DNA of 64,000 nucleotides from Palsa-851 sp049582105. Its GTDB lineage: Bacteria > Chloroflexota > Dormibacteria > Aeolococcales > Aeolococcaceae. Both the position numbers and the translations under genes were made by a program. The stretch is taken from assembly GCA_049582105.1 (NCBI GenBank), contig JBAUTG010000091.1, forward strand, positions 1 to 64,000, in the 5' to 3' direction. Position 1 is the stretch's first letter. The number at the start of each line of letters is the position of its first letter. The notes under the pieces are model-generated. The model searched no databases and was not told where the DNA came from. It worked only from the letters and a program-made list of their open reading frames with translations. Below, piece after piece: positions 40,696 to 49,213 of the stretch.

Positions 40696-43353
40696 TTACC
40701 TGGGCTCGGCATTGATCGGCCCGATGACGTCAGACGACGTGATCGGGAGCACGAACCCGGCGCCACGACGCTCGCGGCGGCGCGGCGCGTCGGACTCGAG
40801 CAAGGCGCGGTCGAGCACCTCGCCGACGTATGCGACGGGCACGACGTCGATGGCGTCAAGGATCTCCTTGTCCACCTCGTACAGATCGCGAACGTTCTTC
40901 GCCGGCAGGATGAACGTCTTCAGTCCCGAGCGGTGTGCCGCGAGCAGCTTGTCCTTGACGCCACCGATGGGAAGGACCTTGCCGCGCAATGTCACCTCAC
41001 CCGTCATCGCGAGGTCGCGACGCACTCGGCGTCCGGTGGCGACCGACACCATCGCGGTTGCCATGGTGACCCCTGCCGATGGGCCGTCCTTCGGGATCGC
41101 ACCCGCCGGCACGTGCACATGGATCGCATGCGTGTCGAAGAAGTCGCGCGACGCTCCGTACTCGATCGCGTGCACCTTCGCCCACGACAGCGCGGCTCTC
41201 ACGGACTCCTCCATGACACTGCCGAGCTGTCCCGTCAGCACCAGGTCGGGCTTGGCCTCGATGGCGAGTGCTTCGACGGTGATGATGTCGCCGCCGACCT
41301 CGCTGACGACGACTCCGGTCACCGCGCCGACCTCGTCCTCCTCCTGCGCCTCGCCGTAGTCGTGGCGACGCGGCCCGAGCAGATCCGTGAGGTCATCGGG
41401 CGTGATGACCACTGGCGAGACGGCACCGGCTGCGAGCTTGCGCGGCACCTTGCGCGCCACCTCGGCAATGGTGCGGTCGAGCTGGCGGACACCCGCCTCG
41501 CGGGTGTACCCGTGCAGCATCGCGACCACCGTCTCGACCGGGATCTCGAGCTCGCCGGCATCGAGCGAGTGCTGATCGAGCTGGCGCGGCACGAGGTGCC
41601 GCAGTGCGATCTGGACCTTCTCCTGCTCTGTGTACCCCGTGATGCGGATGATCTCCATGCGATCGCGCAGCGGCGGGCTGATCGTCTCGGCGATGTTCGC
41701 CGTGGTGATGAAGAGCACCTGCGAGAGGTCGTACGGAACCTCGAGGTAGTGGTCACTGAATTCCCAGTTCTGTTCGGGATCCAGCACTTCGAGCAGCGCT
41801 GCGGACGGGTCGCCACGGAAGTCGGCGCCGACCTTGTCGATCTCGTCGAGCATGATCACCGCATTGCGCGTCCCCGCGGTGCGCATCGACTGGATGATCC
41901 GTCCGGGCAGCGCACCGATGTAGGTGCGGCGATGCCCGCGGATCTCAGCCTCATCACGAATCCCACCGAGCGACATGCGCACGAACTTCCGGTCGAGCGC
42001 ACGCGCGATGGATCTTCCCAGCGAAGTCTTGCCCACACCCGGCGGTCCAACGAAGCAGAGGATCGGCGTCTGTAACGTACGGCGCTTCATCACAGTGAGC
42101 GGGGCGGCGACGGGTTCGTCATGCGACTCAGGAGCGGGTGGCGACGCGGGGGGCAGCGCAGGCCGGAGGGCGGGCGGCGAGATGTCCGCACCAGGATCGG
42201 ACGACACGGGAGACCCGACCGCAGGACTGGGAGGGGCCCCCGCGTCGACAGGACCCGCGCTCTCCGACGCGTCCTTAACCCGGATCCGCTCGCGAACGGC
42301 CAACCACTCGAGGATCCGGTCCTTCACCTTCGTGAGGCCGTAGTGGTCCTCGTCGAGGATGGCCGCTGCGCGCTCGATGTCGAGTGACTCGGCTGGAGGA
42401 TCCACCCAGGGCAGGTCCAGCAGCCAGTCGACCCAGGTTCTGACCATGCCCATCTCGGGTGAGGCGCTCGGGATCTGCTCGAGGCGATGCACCTCCTTCA
42501 GGACGCGCATCTTCACGTTATCGGGCATGCCTGCGTTCTCGACGCGAGTCGCGAGATCCTCGTCGTCCTCGACCGCATCGTCGAGCTCGGCGAGCTCCTT
42601 GCGGATGGCGCGCAGCTGCTCGCGCAGGATGTGCTCGCGCTGCGAGTTGTTGATCGTCTTCTGCACATCCTCGTGGATCTTCGTGCGGAGCTGCGCAACC
42701 TCCACCTCGCGCGCGAGCAGCGGTATGAGCGTGCGCAGCCGAGCGACGGTATCGGTTTCCTGCAGGAGTGCGACGCGGTCGTCAAAGCCGAAATCGGGGC
42801 AGGTGCTGGCGATGTCGGCGATCAGCTCCGGTTCGGCCGCACGTGCCATCGCGACGGCCGTGTCCGCCCCGACCTGAGCGCCGGCGTTCACGTAATCCGC
42901 GAACAGCGAGCGAACCGATCCGAAGAGCGCGTCGACCTCGGTGCCATCCGCAACGTCGACCGGCACCGGTGTGACGGTCGCGATCCACGCGTCACCCGAC
43001 GCGTCGAAGGCATCAATCCGGACGCGTTCCTTGCCCTCGACGAGCGCGTGCGCGCCGCCGCCGGGCAGACGTCTGAAGGCGCCGACGTGAGCGATCACCG
43101 CGATCGCATGCACGTCGTCGAGTGACGCCTCGTCGCGTGCCGCATCCCGCTGAATCGCGAGGACGACCCTGCCGTCGCCGTTCACGGCAGCCTCGAGTGC
43201 GGCGACCGAGCGGGGCCTTCCGGCCGCAAGCGGGGCGAGCTGCGAAGGGAACACGACGTTGTCCCGGAGCGGCACCGCGGGCAGTGTGATCGAAGCGGGA
43301 TTCGCAGCCGGCTCGGCCGGCTGGTCGGGCACGGGCGGCGCGACGTCTGTCAT
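40696..43353 (-). CDS. lon: ATP-dependent protease Lon with Pro-rich insert
   Basis: AAA+ protease that degrades damaged and regulatory proteins. The N-terminal LAN domain (VPLRDNVVFPSQLAPL) is followed by helical segments, Walker A FVGPPGVGKTSLGR near residue 437, Walker B VIMLDEIDKVG, and the Ser-Lys dyad in KDGPSAGVTMA and GGVKDKLLAAHRSG. The product is 885 residues, longer than usual because about 60 Pro/Ala/Ser residues (roughly 360-420) are inserted directly before the AAA+ P-loop. The ATG at 43353 has TATGCT 6 nt upstream. Confidence 0.95.
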   Translation of the reverse strand: MTDVAPPVPDQPAEPAANPASITLPAVPLRDNVVFPSQLAPLAAGRPRSVAALEAAVNGDGRVVLAIQRDAARDEASLDDVHAIAVIAHVGAFRRLPGGGAHALVEGKERVRIDAFDASGDAWIATVTPVPVDVADGTEVDALFGSVRSLFADYVNAGAQVGADTAVAMARAAEPELIADIASTCPDFGFDDRVALLQETDTVARLRTLIPLLAREVEVAQLRTKIHEDVQKTINNSQREHILREQLRAIRKELAELDDAVEDDEDLATRVENAGMPDNVKMRVLKEVHRLEQIPSASPEMGMVRTWVDWLLDLPWVDPPAESLDIERAAAILDEDHYGLTKVKDRILEWLAVRERIRVKDASESAGPVDAGAPPSPAVGSPVSSDPGADISPPALRPALPPASPPAPESHDEPVAAPLTVMKRRTLQTPILCFVGPPGVGKTSLGRSIARALDRKFVRMSLGGIRDEAEIRGHRRTYIGALPGRIIQSMRTAGTRNAVIMLDEIDKVGADFRGDPSAALLEVLDPEQNWEFSDHYLEVPYDLSQVLFITTANIAETISPPLRDRMEIIRITGYTEQEKVQIALRHLVPRQLDQHSLDAGELEIPVETVVAMLHGYTREAGVRQLDRTIAEVARKVPRKLAAGAVSPVVITPDDLTDLLGPRRHDYGEAQEEDEVGAVTGVVVSEVGGDIITVEALAIEAKPDLVLTGQLGSVMEESVRAALSWAKVHAIEYGASRDFFDTHAIHVHVPAGAIPKDGPSAGVTMATAMVSVATGRRVRRDLAMTGEVTLRGKVLPIGGVKDKLLAAHRSGLKTFILPAKNVRDLYEVDKEILDAIDVVPVAYVGEVLDRALLESDAPRRRERRGAGFVLPITSSDVIGPINAEPR

Positions 43354-43359
43354 CGCTCG

Positions 43360-43365
43360 AGCATA
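43360..43365 (-). promoter_or_regulatory. -10 element of lon (leaderless type)
   Basis: TATGCT on the minus strand, 6 nt before the lon ATG, in the 29-bp gap after the PLD gene. A TTGAGC lies about 15 bp further upstream, a possible -35. Confidence 0.5.
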
Positions 43366-43382
43366 GCCGGGCCTCCGAGTGC

Positions 43383-44408
43383 TCAAACGCGGATCGGGTT
43401 CGCCGTCTGCCAGTCTCGATGCCAGGCCGCGGCGTAATACGCGGCGGCGGGAGCGTGCTCGATATGGAGTGCGGCCTCCCAGTTCCCGCCCAGTCCGGCC
43501 GAGCTCCAGTTCGACGAGGACACGATCGCGGAGCCGTCGATCACAGCGCCCTTGGCATGTCCCGAGGTGGACCGCGCGGGATCCATGCTCCGGACTGCAA
43601 AGGGCAGGGCCCCGAGAACGTGAACGTCGACGCCTCCGGGGACCGCACCGAGCAGGAGGGCGCATGCGACGCCGCGGCCTGACGCATCCGCCATGAGGTC
43701 GAGCAGCCGCCGCACGGCGGGCTCCCCGGTGCGCACGTAGGGGACCGTCACCAGCAGACGCATTCGGGCGCTCGTCACCAGCGCCTCCAGGGCCGACGCC
43801 ACAGCAGCACCACCTGTGACCAGACGCAGCCGGCGAGCGACGACGCTCGCGGTGAACGGCGCGACCTGCGGCATCGGCGTTCCCACGATCGGGGCGGTGG
43901 TCACCGTCGTCGACCAGTCGTCGGGTGGCCGGCGAGCGGTGTCCCAGTGCCCATCGAACGCCCGTCGAACGTCGCGCTCGAGTGATCGTGAGCCCGACGC
44001 GGTCACCCACCATTCCCGAGTGCCGGCGAGGGGCGCCCCTGCGGGTGGAAGACGCAGGTGCCGGTCACGCGGCGCGTCCCGCCAGATCAGGTTTCCCGTG
44101 CCGACGGCGATCGTAGAGTCGGTGCGCACCAGCTTCCCGTGCGCGGCGTGCTCCTGTCCCCCGGCGACACGGCACTCCCCACCGGCGGCCAGCAGCTCCC
44201 GCGCGGTCGCGGCGTTGCCGTCGGATCGGTGTGCGTCGAGCACGAGACGGACGCGCACCCCACGCAGCGCCGCACGCACCAGCTCCCAGCGATATGAAGG
44301 ACCGACCTCGTACAGCGCGGCGTCGATGCGCACACGTGCATCCCGCAGCAACCCCGAGAGCAGTGTTCCCGCAGCGTCGGGTCCCAGCGCGCACGTCAGC
44401 GACGTCAC
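43383..44408 (-). CDS. phospholipase D superfamily protein
   Basis: 341 residues with two HKD motifs, HGKLVRTD followed by AVGTGN near residue 90, and HAKGAVID followed by VSSSNWS near 290. Two full motifs mean a complete PLD active site in one chain, as in cardiolipin synthases and some PLD nucleases. There is no membrane segment, and the spacing is unlike the usual Cls, so it may be a soluble phospholipase or nuclease. The start is GTG 44408. It lies upstream of lon. Confidence 0.85.
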   Translation of the reverse strand: MTSLTCALGPDAAGTLLSGLLRDARVRIDAALYEVGPSYRWELVRAALRGVRVRLVLDAHRSDGNAATARELLAAGGECRVAGGQEHAAHGKLVRTDSTIAVGTGNLIWRDAPRDRHLRLPPAGAPLAGTREWWVTASGSRSLERDVRRAFDGHWDTARRPPDDWSTTVTTAPIVGTPMPQVAPFTASVVARRLRLVTGGAAVASALEALVTSARMRLLVTVPYVRTGEPAVRRLLDLMADASGRGVACALLLGAVPGGVDVHVLGALPFAVRSMDPARSTSGHAKGAVIDGSAIVSSSNWSSAGLGGNWEAALHIEHAPAAAYYAAAWHRDWQTANPIRV

Positions 44409-44499
44409 GCCGGTGGCAACGTGCGGAGCCCCACTCCTCCATCGTGGAGCCGACGCACGCCCTCATGACGGACCGTGAGCGCAGTCCGAGGCGCGCTGA

Positions 44500-45036
44500 C
44501 TACGCGGTGGCGGGACCCTGCTGCTGAGCCAGCTTCGAAAGCCGCTGCAATTCCACGTGGTGCTGCTTGACGTGTGCGACGACGTCATCCAGCACGGTGT
44601 CCTGTGCCTGAAGATGTCGCTGCAGCTGCAGGCACTCACTGAGGATTGCCTCGGCGTCCTTGTATGTCTGCTCCGATCGCTTGTCAGACGCCTTTCCCTG
44701 AATGTTCTGGCCGACGATGATGATGGGCAGCAGGACCAGCTGGAGGAAGTACCCCGATACCGCCCCGACGAGCAGCACCAGCGTGACGCTGTTCGTGATC
44801 GCTCCGAAGATGCCGGTGATTCCGAGGACGGCGAAGAGGTACGCGCACCACATCGTCCCGACGATTGTGGTGATGATCAACGCGACCTTGCCGTTGACGC
44901 CCACGCGCTCGTCATCGACCTTGACCGGCCGTTCATGCTGGCGCTGTGCGATGCGTGGGTGCGGAATGTGGTGGAACAGTTCGTTCACTTTCGGGATCGG
45001 CGCCGCCTGAGCCGGTTGGGCCGGTGTGTCCGTCAT
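44500..45036 (-). CDS. DUF1003 family membrane protein
   Basis: 178 residues: a cytoplasmic head, two membrane segments (VALIITTIVGTMWCAYLFAV and LVLLVGAVSGYFLQLVLLPI) and a C-terminal helical tail from GQNIQGKASDKRSEQTYKDA. The layout and the QN motif after the second segment fit DUF1003, a family of small membrane proteins without a firm role. ATG 45036 has AGGAG 7 nt upstream. Confidence 0.8.
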   Translation of the reverse strand: MTDTPAQPAQAAPIPKVNELFHHIPHPRIAQRQHERPVKVDDERVGVNGKVALIITTIVGTMWCAYLFAVLGITGIFGAITNSVTLVLLVGAVSGYFLQLVLLPIIIVGQNIQGKASDKRSEQTYKDAEAILSECLQLQRHLQAQDTVLDDVVAHVKQHHVELQRLSKLAQQQGPATA

Positions 45037-45122
45037 CGCACGTCTCCTGACACTGGGCGCTCGGAGGTGGCGCCCGATCGCGCGGTATCGTGAACGATGC
45101 GAACGGGCTTGAGTGCGCCGGT

Positions 45123-45860
45123 TCAGGCGCGGCGGCGCAGCATCGCCGGTGGTCGTGACCGGCGCAGGCTCCAGGCTGGTTGACGCTCGACGAATTCGTA
45201 CAGTGCCGCCGGCCGTCCCGGACCACCCTTCGTGAACGTTCCGGTGGCGCGCACGAGACCCGACTGCTCGAGCTCTCGCCGGAAGTTCGACGGCTCGTGC
45301 GTCACGCCGCTGATCGACTCGAAGACGCGGCGCGCCTGCGGCATGGTGAATCGTTCCGGCAGCAATCCCACCGCGATGTTGGACCACCAGAGCTTGCCGC
45401 GTAGCCTGTCCACGGCGTCCACGACGATGCGCGCATGGTCGAAGCCGAGCGGGGGCAGCGCATCGACCGGTTCCCACCGCGCGCTCGACTCGTCAGCCCG
45501 GAGGACGGCGGCATCGATGAGGGCGAGATAGGCGACGGTCGGGATCCAGCCGCGCGGGTCGCGCTCCGGGTCCGCATAGGTTTCGAGCTGTTCGAGATAG
45601 ACGGCGCCGACGCCGGTCTTCTCCGTGAGCTTGCGCTGCGCAGTCTCCTCCGGACGTTCGCTCGGGCTCATGAAACCCCCGGGCAGCACCCAGGTCCCCG
45701 CAAACGGTGCCTCGGCACGCTGCACCAGCAGCACATGGAGCTTTCCGGAGAGCGGGGCGAGCACGACCGGGACCGCGTACATCCCGGCCGGAGCCGGGAA
45801 GCCGGATGAGTTGACCGCCGACATGGCCCTTGCCGGGCCGGGCGCCGCCTGTTGGGGCAT
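45123..45860 (-). CDS. NrtR-like regulator (Nudix domain plus winged helix)
   Basis: An N-terminal Nudix domain (VLPGGFMSPSERPEETAQRK, TEKTGV) is joined to a C-terminal winged helix, FTMPQARRVFESISG then NFRRELEQSGLV and GGPGRPAALYEF. This is the layout of NrtR, which senses ADP-ribose and controls NAD metabolism, or of related sugar regulators. The start is uncertain: ATG 45860 is used (245 residues), and 45824 or 45782 are possible. Divergent from the redox operon at 45898, whose promoter lies in its leader region. Confidence 0.85.
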   Translation of the reverse strand: MPQQAAPGPARAMSAVNSSGFPAPAGMYAVPVVLAPLSGKLHVLLVQRAEAPFAGTWVLPGGFMSPSERPEETAQRKLTEKTGVGAVYLEQLETYADPERDPRGWIPTVAYLALIDAAVLRADESSARWEPVDALPPLGFDHARIVVDAVDRLRGKLWWSNIAVGLLPERFTMPQARRVFESISGVTHEPSNFRRELEQSGLVRATGTFTKGGPGRPAALYEFVERQPAWSLRRSRPPAMLRRRA

Positions 45861-45883
45861 CGCGATCGATTGTGGCGAGGCGT

Positions 45884-45889
45884 TAGGCT
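45884..45889 (+). promoter_or_regulatory. -10 element of the thiol-redox operon
   Basis: TAGGCT, 8 nt before the ATG at 45898; the same hexamer as at hflX. It lies between the operon and the divergent NrtR-like gene, a natural place for NrtR control. Confidence 0.5.
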
Positions 45890-45897
45890 GCGTTGCC

Positions 45898-46725
45898 ATG
45901 GGGAGCGGCAACATCACGACCGCCGAGGGCTTCCAGCTCGCGTATTCGGAGGTTTTCACGAACGTCTACGCGCTGACGTCCGACCTCGACGACCGGCAGG
46001 CGCTCGGGATCACGGGTTGTCCGGGGTGGACGGTGCGAGACCACGTGGCGCACATCGTCGACCTCGAAAGCCTGCTGATCGGACGGCCACGAGCCGAGCA
46101 TGCCGTCCCGGGCGGTCTCCCCTATATCCGCAACGGACCCGGCGAGTTCATGGAGATCGGCGTTGACGCCCGCCGCGGCATGCCGTACCACCACCTTGTG
46201 GCCGAGTATCGCGACGTCACCAAGGAACGCCTTTCGCGCCTTGCCGATCTCCAGGACTCGGACCTCAATGAGATGAGGCCCTGGTTCTTCGGGGAATCGA
46301 AGCTCCGGTCGATCCTCGCCATTCGTGTCTTCGATCTCTGGGCCCACGAGCAGGACATCCGCAGAGCGCTCGGTCGGCCGGGCGGCTTCGAGGGGATCCC
46401 GGCCGCACACAGTCGCGAGCGGATGCTGATGGGCGCCGGGAACCGCATCCAGGAGCGGCTCAGCCCCGACGCGGGCACGACCGTGTTCTTCGACATCACC
46501 GGGCCGGGCGGTGCGCAGCGGGCCATCATGTTCGACGGCGAGCGGGGTCGCGCGGGCATCGACATCCCCCAGCTGCCGACCACGACGTTGCGTCTCGACC
46601 TGAACACGCTCACCGTGCTCGCCTGCGGCCGCTCCGACGATCCGATGGCGCCGTCTCGTGTTGTTGTCGAAGGTGTCCAGAACTTGGGGCAGCGTGTGCT
46701 CGAGGACATGGCCGTAACGCCGTGA
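45898..46725 (+). CDS. mycothiol-dependent maleylpyruvate isomerase-like (TIGR03083/DinB) protein
   Basis: 275 residues. GCPGWTVRDHVAHIVDLES is the N-terminal DinB-like signature of the TIGR03083 family, and FDLWAHEQDIRRALGRPGGF its metal-site helix; a C-terminal SCP2-like domain follows. Characterised relatives use mycothiol or other low-molecular-weight thiols in transfer or isomerase reactions. The start ATG follows TAGGCT. Its stop overlaps the TlpA-like gene start (GTGA). Substrate and thiol are unknown. Confidence 0.85.
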   Translation: MGSGNITTAEGFQLAYSEVFTNVYALTSDLDDRQALGITGCPGWTVRDHVAHIVDLESLLIGRPRAEHAVPGGLPYIRNGPGEFMEIGVDARRGMPYHHLVAEYRDVTKERLSRLADLQDSDLNEMRPWFFGESKLRSILAIRVFDLWAHEQDIRRALGRPGGFEGIPAAHSRERMLMGAGNRIQERLSPDAGTTVFFDITGPGGAQRAIMFDGERGRAGIDIPQLPTTTLRLDLNTLTVLACGRSDDPMAPSRVVVEGVQNLGQRVLEDMAVTP

Positions 46726-47246
46726 GACGACGGACGATACGGCTCGCCCCGGTTGCCGCGGTCGCTGCGACGCTGCTGCTTTCCGGGTGCGGCCTGCAGC
46801 AGTCGGACGCGGTGGTCCCCAATGGGGGCCTGCAGCAACCGTCCGGGGCCGCAACACCGATCACCGCCGCGACGCTCAGCGGTGCGCGGTTCAACTGGTC
46901 GGCGACTCGCGACCACGTGGTGGTGCTCGACTTCTGGGCTTCGTGGTGCGGCCCGTGCATCCACGAGCAGCCGGACCTCAACAAGCTGGAGGCGCGGTGG
47001 GCTCCGAAAGGGGTGGTGTTCCTCGGCGTGGACCTCGCGGACACCGATGCCAATGGCGCCGCGTTCGAGCGCAGCTTCAACGTCCCGTACCCCAGCGTCA
47101 GTGACTCCGGGGAGGTGATCGCCTCCGAGTACAACGTTCCGGATCCACCGACGATCGTCATCGTCGACGCGCACGGCAACATCGTCGATCGGTTCCTTGG
47201 CACACTTTCCGGGGTGAGCAGCGACCTCACGCGCCTGACCTCGTGA
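46722..47246 (+). CDS. TlpA/ResA-like thioredoxin lipoprotein
   Basis: 174 residues with a signal peptide (RLAPVAAVAATLLLSGC), lipobox LSGC (Cys about 23) and an AhpC/TSA-TlpA domain carrying FWASWCGPCIHEQPDL. The WCGPC motif implies disulfide reduction or heme-related thiol work outside the cytoplasm, anchored to the membrane by lipid. GTG start overlaps the upstream gene, and its own stop overlaps the fusion gene downstream. Confidence 0.9.
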   Translation: MRRRTIRLAPVAAVAATLLLSGCGLQQSDAVVPNGGLQQPSGAATPITAATLSGARFNWSATRDHVVVLDFWASWCGPCIHEQPDLNKLEARWAPKGVVFLGVDLADTDANGAAFERSFNVPYPSVSDSGEVIASEYNVPDPPTIVIVDAHGNIVDRFLGTLSGVSSDLTRLTS

Positions 47247-48457
47247 CCCAGATCACCGTCTACGGGGCACCCTGGTGCCCCGATTGCAAACGGGCGAAGA
47301 AGTTCCTCGCCGAGCAGCGCGTTCCGTATGACTGGGTCGACATCGACGAGGACGCCGATGGGCTTGCGCACGTCGAGGAACTGCAGAAGGGCGGCAGGTC
47401 GATCCCGACGATCGTCTTCGACGGCAGCGAGGTCCTCGTCGAACCCACCAACGAGGAGCTGGCGCGCAAGCTCGGGCTGACGCTCGAAGCCAAGCGGGAG
47501 TGCTACGACCTGGCGATCATCGGTGGCGGGCCCGCGGGACTGGCAGCCGCGATCTATGCGGCCCGCGAGGGCATCGACGCCGTGGTCGTGGAGCGAAGCG
47601 GGCTCGGTGGGCAGGCGGGCGTGACTGAACGCATCGACAACTACCCGGGGTTTCCCGAGGGCGTGGGCGGCGCCGACCTCGCCGAGCGGTTCATCGCCCA
47701 GGCGCGACGCTACGAGGTGGAGCTGCTCAGCGCGGTCAGCGCCGAGCATCTCACCGCCGACGGCGCTGAGTCCGGAGACGTCTGCCTGCGCCTGGCGAAC
47801 GGCCAGGAGATCGGGACTCATGCGGCACTGATCGCGACCGGTTCGTCGTACCGGCGACTCGGTATCCCCGGCGAGGACGACCTGATCGGCGCCGGCGTCC
47901 ACTTCTGCGCCACCTGCGACGGACCGTTCTACCGTGGCGCCGACGAGCTTCTGGTCATTGGTGGCGGAAACTCAGCGCTCGAGGAAGGGCTCTTCCTGAC
48001 ACGATTCGCGCGGCGCGTGCGCATCGTCCAGCGCGACCCCGAGCTCACCGCGTCACGCCTGCTCCAGGACAAGGTCAACAAGGATCCCCGATTCATCGTG
48101 CACCGCAACACCGAGGTCCTCGAGCTCACCGGCAAGGGCAGGCTCGAGTCCGTTCGCCTCCGCGACCGGGGCACCGGTGAGGAACAGGTGGTGCACCCGC
48201 GTGCCGCGTTCGTCTTCATCGGCCTCGACCCCAACACCGCCTTCCTCAAGGGCAGCGTCGATCTCGATGCCCGCGGGTTCGTGGACGACAAGGGCGGCTT
48301 CAAGACCTCGATGCCCGGGGTCTTCGTGGCCGGCGACGTCCGCCGCGGCTCGACGAAACAACTGGGCTCAGCCGTCGGTGACGGCATCGCCGCGCTCATC
48401 GCGATCCGCGAATACCTGCAGGAGCACCACGAGGTCGCCCGCCACCCCGAGGATTGA
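47243..48457 (+). CDS. glutaredoxin/mycoredoxin-thioredoxin reductase fusion
   Basis: 404 residues. Residues 1-78 are a glutaredoxin-like domain with APWCPDC at 9-15 and SIPTIVF (cis-Pro). A thioredoxin reductase follows: IIGGGPAGLAAAIYAARE near 90, the redox pair HFCATCDGPF near 222, VIGGGNSALEEG, and VFVAGDVR near the C-terminus. The fusion should pass electrons from NADPH through FAD and CATC to its own CPDC. The start is GTG 47243 in a GTGA overlap. The CPDC form resembles mycoredoxin/NrdH-type domains more than classic CPYC. Confidence 0.92.
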   Translation: MTQITVYGAPWCPDCKRAKKFLAEQRVPYDWVDIDEDADGLAHVEELQKGGRSIPTIVFDGSEVLVEPTNEELARKLGLTLEAKRECYDLAIIGGGPAGLAAAIYAAREGIDAVVVERSGLGGQAGVTERIDNYPGFPEGVGGADLAERFIAQARRYEVELLSAVSAEHLTADGAESGDVCLRLANGQEIGTHAALIATGSSYRRLGIPGEDDLIGAGVHFCATCDGPFYRGADELLVIGGGNSALEEGLFLTRFARRVRIVQRDPELTASRLLQDKVNKDPRFIVHRNTEVLELTGKGRLESVRLRDRGTGEEQVVHPRAAFVFIGLDPNTAFLKGSVDLDARGFVDDKGGFKTSMPGVFVAGDVRRGSTKQLGSAVGDGIAALIAIREYLQEHHEVARHPED

Positions 48458-48484
48458 CCGGGTTCCATTGCTTGGCGCTATAGT
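48454..48484 (+). promoter_or_regulatory. promoter of padR-ABC operon
   Basis: TTGACC (48454-48459), a 19-bp spacer and TATAGT (48479-48484), 12 nt before the padR ATG. The spacer is long, typical of promoters under regulator control. Confidence 0.5.
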
Positions 48485-48498
48485 GCGGAACGCAATAT
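48480..48498. promoter_or_regulatory. PadR operator candidate
   Basis: ATAGTGCG (48480-48487), GAA, CGCAATAT (48491-48498): an inverted repeat matching at 7 of 8 positions that covers the -10 and the padR start codon. Binding here would block transcription, consistent with autorepression by PadR. Confidence 0.55.
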
Positions 48499-49213
48499 GG
48501 AAATCCGCACTCGGCCCAAGGACATGGTGGCGCTGACCACGCTCAGCTTTCTCAGCGAAGGACCGTGCCACCCCTACGAGATCCAGCGGATGCTCCGCGA
48601 TCGCCACAAGTCGTACGCGGTCGGCAAGACCCGGGCGCTGTACCGGGCGATCGAGGAGTTGGAGTCAGTCGGCCACATCGAGTCCGTCGAGACCACCCGC
48701 GACGGGCGGCGCCCGGAGCGGACGGTGTACCGGATCACTCCCGAGGGGCAGGAGGAGCTGGAGAACTGGCTCGCCGACGTGCTGGCGACCCCGGTGGACG
48801 AGACGCCTGTCTTCAGCGTCGCCGTGGGACTGCTCGGATACATCACCCAGGAGCGTGCCGAGGCGTCGCTGGCGATGCGGCTCATCAGCCTGCAGGCACG
48901 GCTCGTCGCCCTCGACGCCACCCTCAAGCTGGCGCAGGACGATCTCGGGCTCCCGCGCCTGGTCCTGCTCGAACTCGAACACGCGATCGCCCTCGCCTCC
49001 GCCGAGATGGAGTGGGTCCGCCGAATCCTCGGCGACATGCATTCCGGCGCGCTGATCTGGAACGACGATCTCATCAGGGCGCACTTCGAAACCATGCACG
49101 CCGCCGACGCTCGGCGGCGGAAAGACCGAGAAGCCGCGCCCCTCGGTAAGCTGCCGCGTCCGGCAGACCACCGCCCGCACCAATCGGATGTCGCTCGGGA
49201 GGAGACACGATGA
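48497..49213 (+). CDS. PadR family transcriptional regulator
   Basis: 238 residues. An N-terminal winged helix (TTLSFLSEGPCHPYEIQRML, then RALYRAIEELESVGHIE and RTVYRITPEGQEELENWL) is followed by a C-terminal helical dimerisation domain of the longer PadR-s1 type. Such proteins repress adjacent exporter genes and release DNA on binding a drug-like ligand. It overlaps the ABC ATPase gene in ATGA. Confidence 0.93.
   Translation: MEIRTRPKDMVALTTLSFLSEGPCHPYEIQRMLRDRHKSYAVGKTRALYRAIEELESVGHIESVETTRDGRRPERTVYRITPEGQEELENWLADVLATPVDETPVFSVAVGLLGYITQERAEASLAMRLISLQARLVALDATLKLAQDDLGLPRLVLLELEHAIALASAEMEWVRRILGDMHSGALIWNDDLIRAHFETMHAADARRRKDREAAPLGKLPRPADHRPHQSDVAREETR

Noticed and set aside
40048..42075. 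A 675-codon plus-strand frame antisense to the metallo-hydrolase and lon
   Set aside because: No recognisable motif and composition typical of an antisense shadow; both minus-strand genes are intact.
45891..45903. Overlapping divergent start codons at CCATGG (plus ATG 45898, minus ATG 45899)
   Set aside because: Starting the NrtR-like gene at 45899 would place its leader inside the redox gene; a downstream ATG fits the domain better, so the overlap is probably chance.
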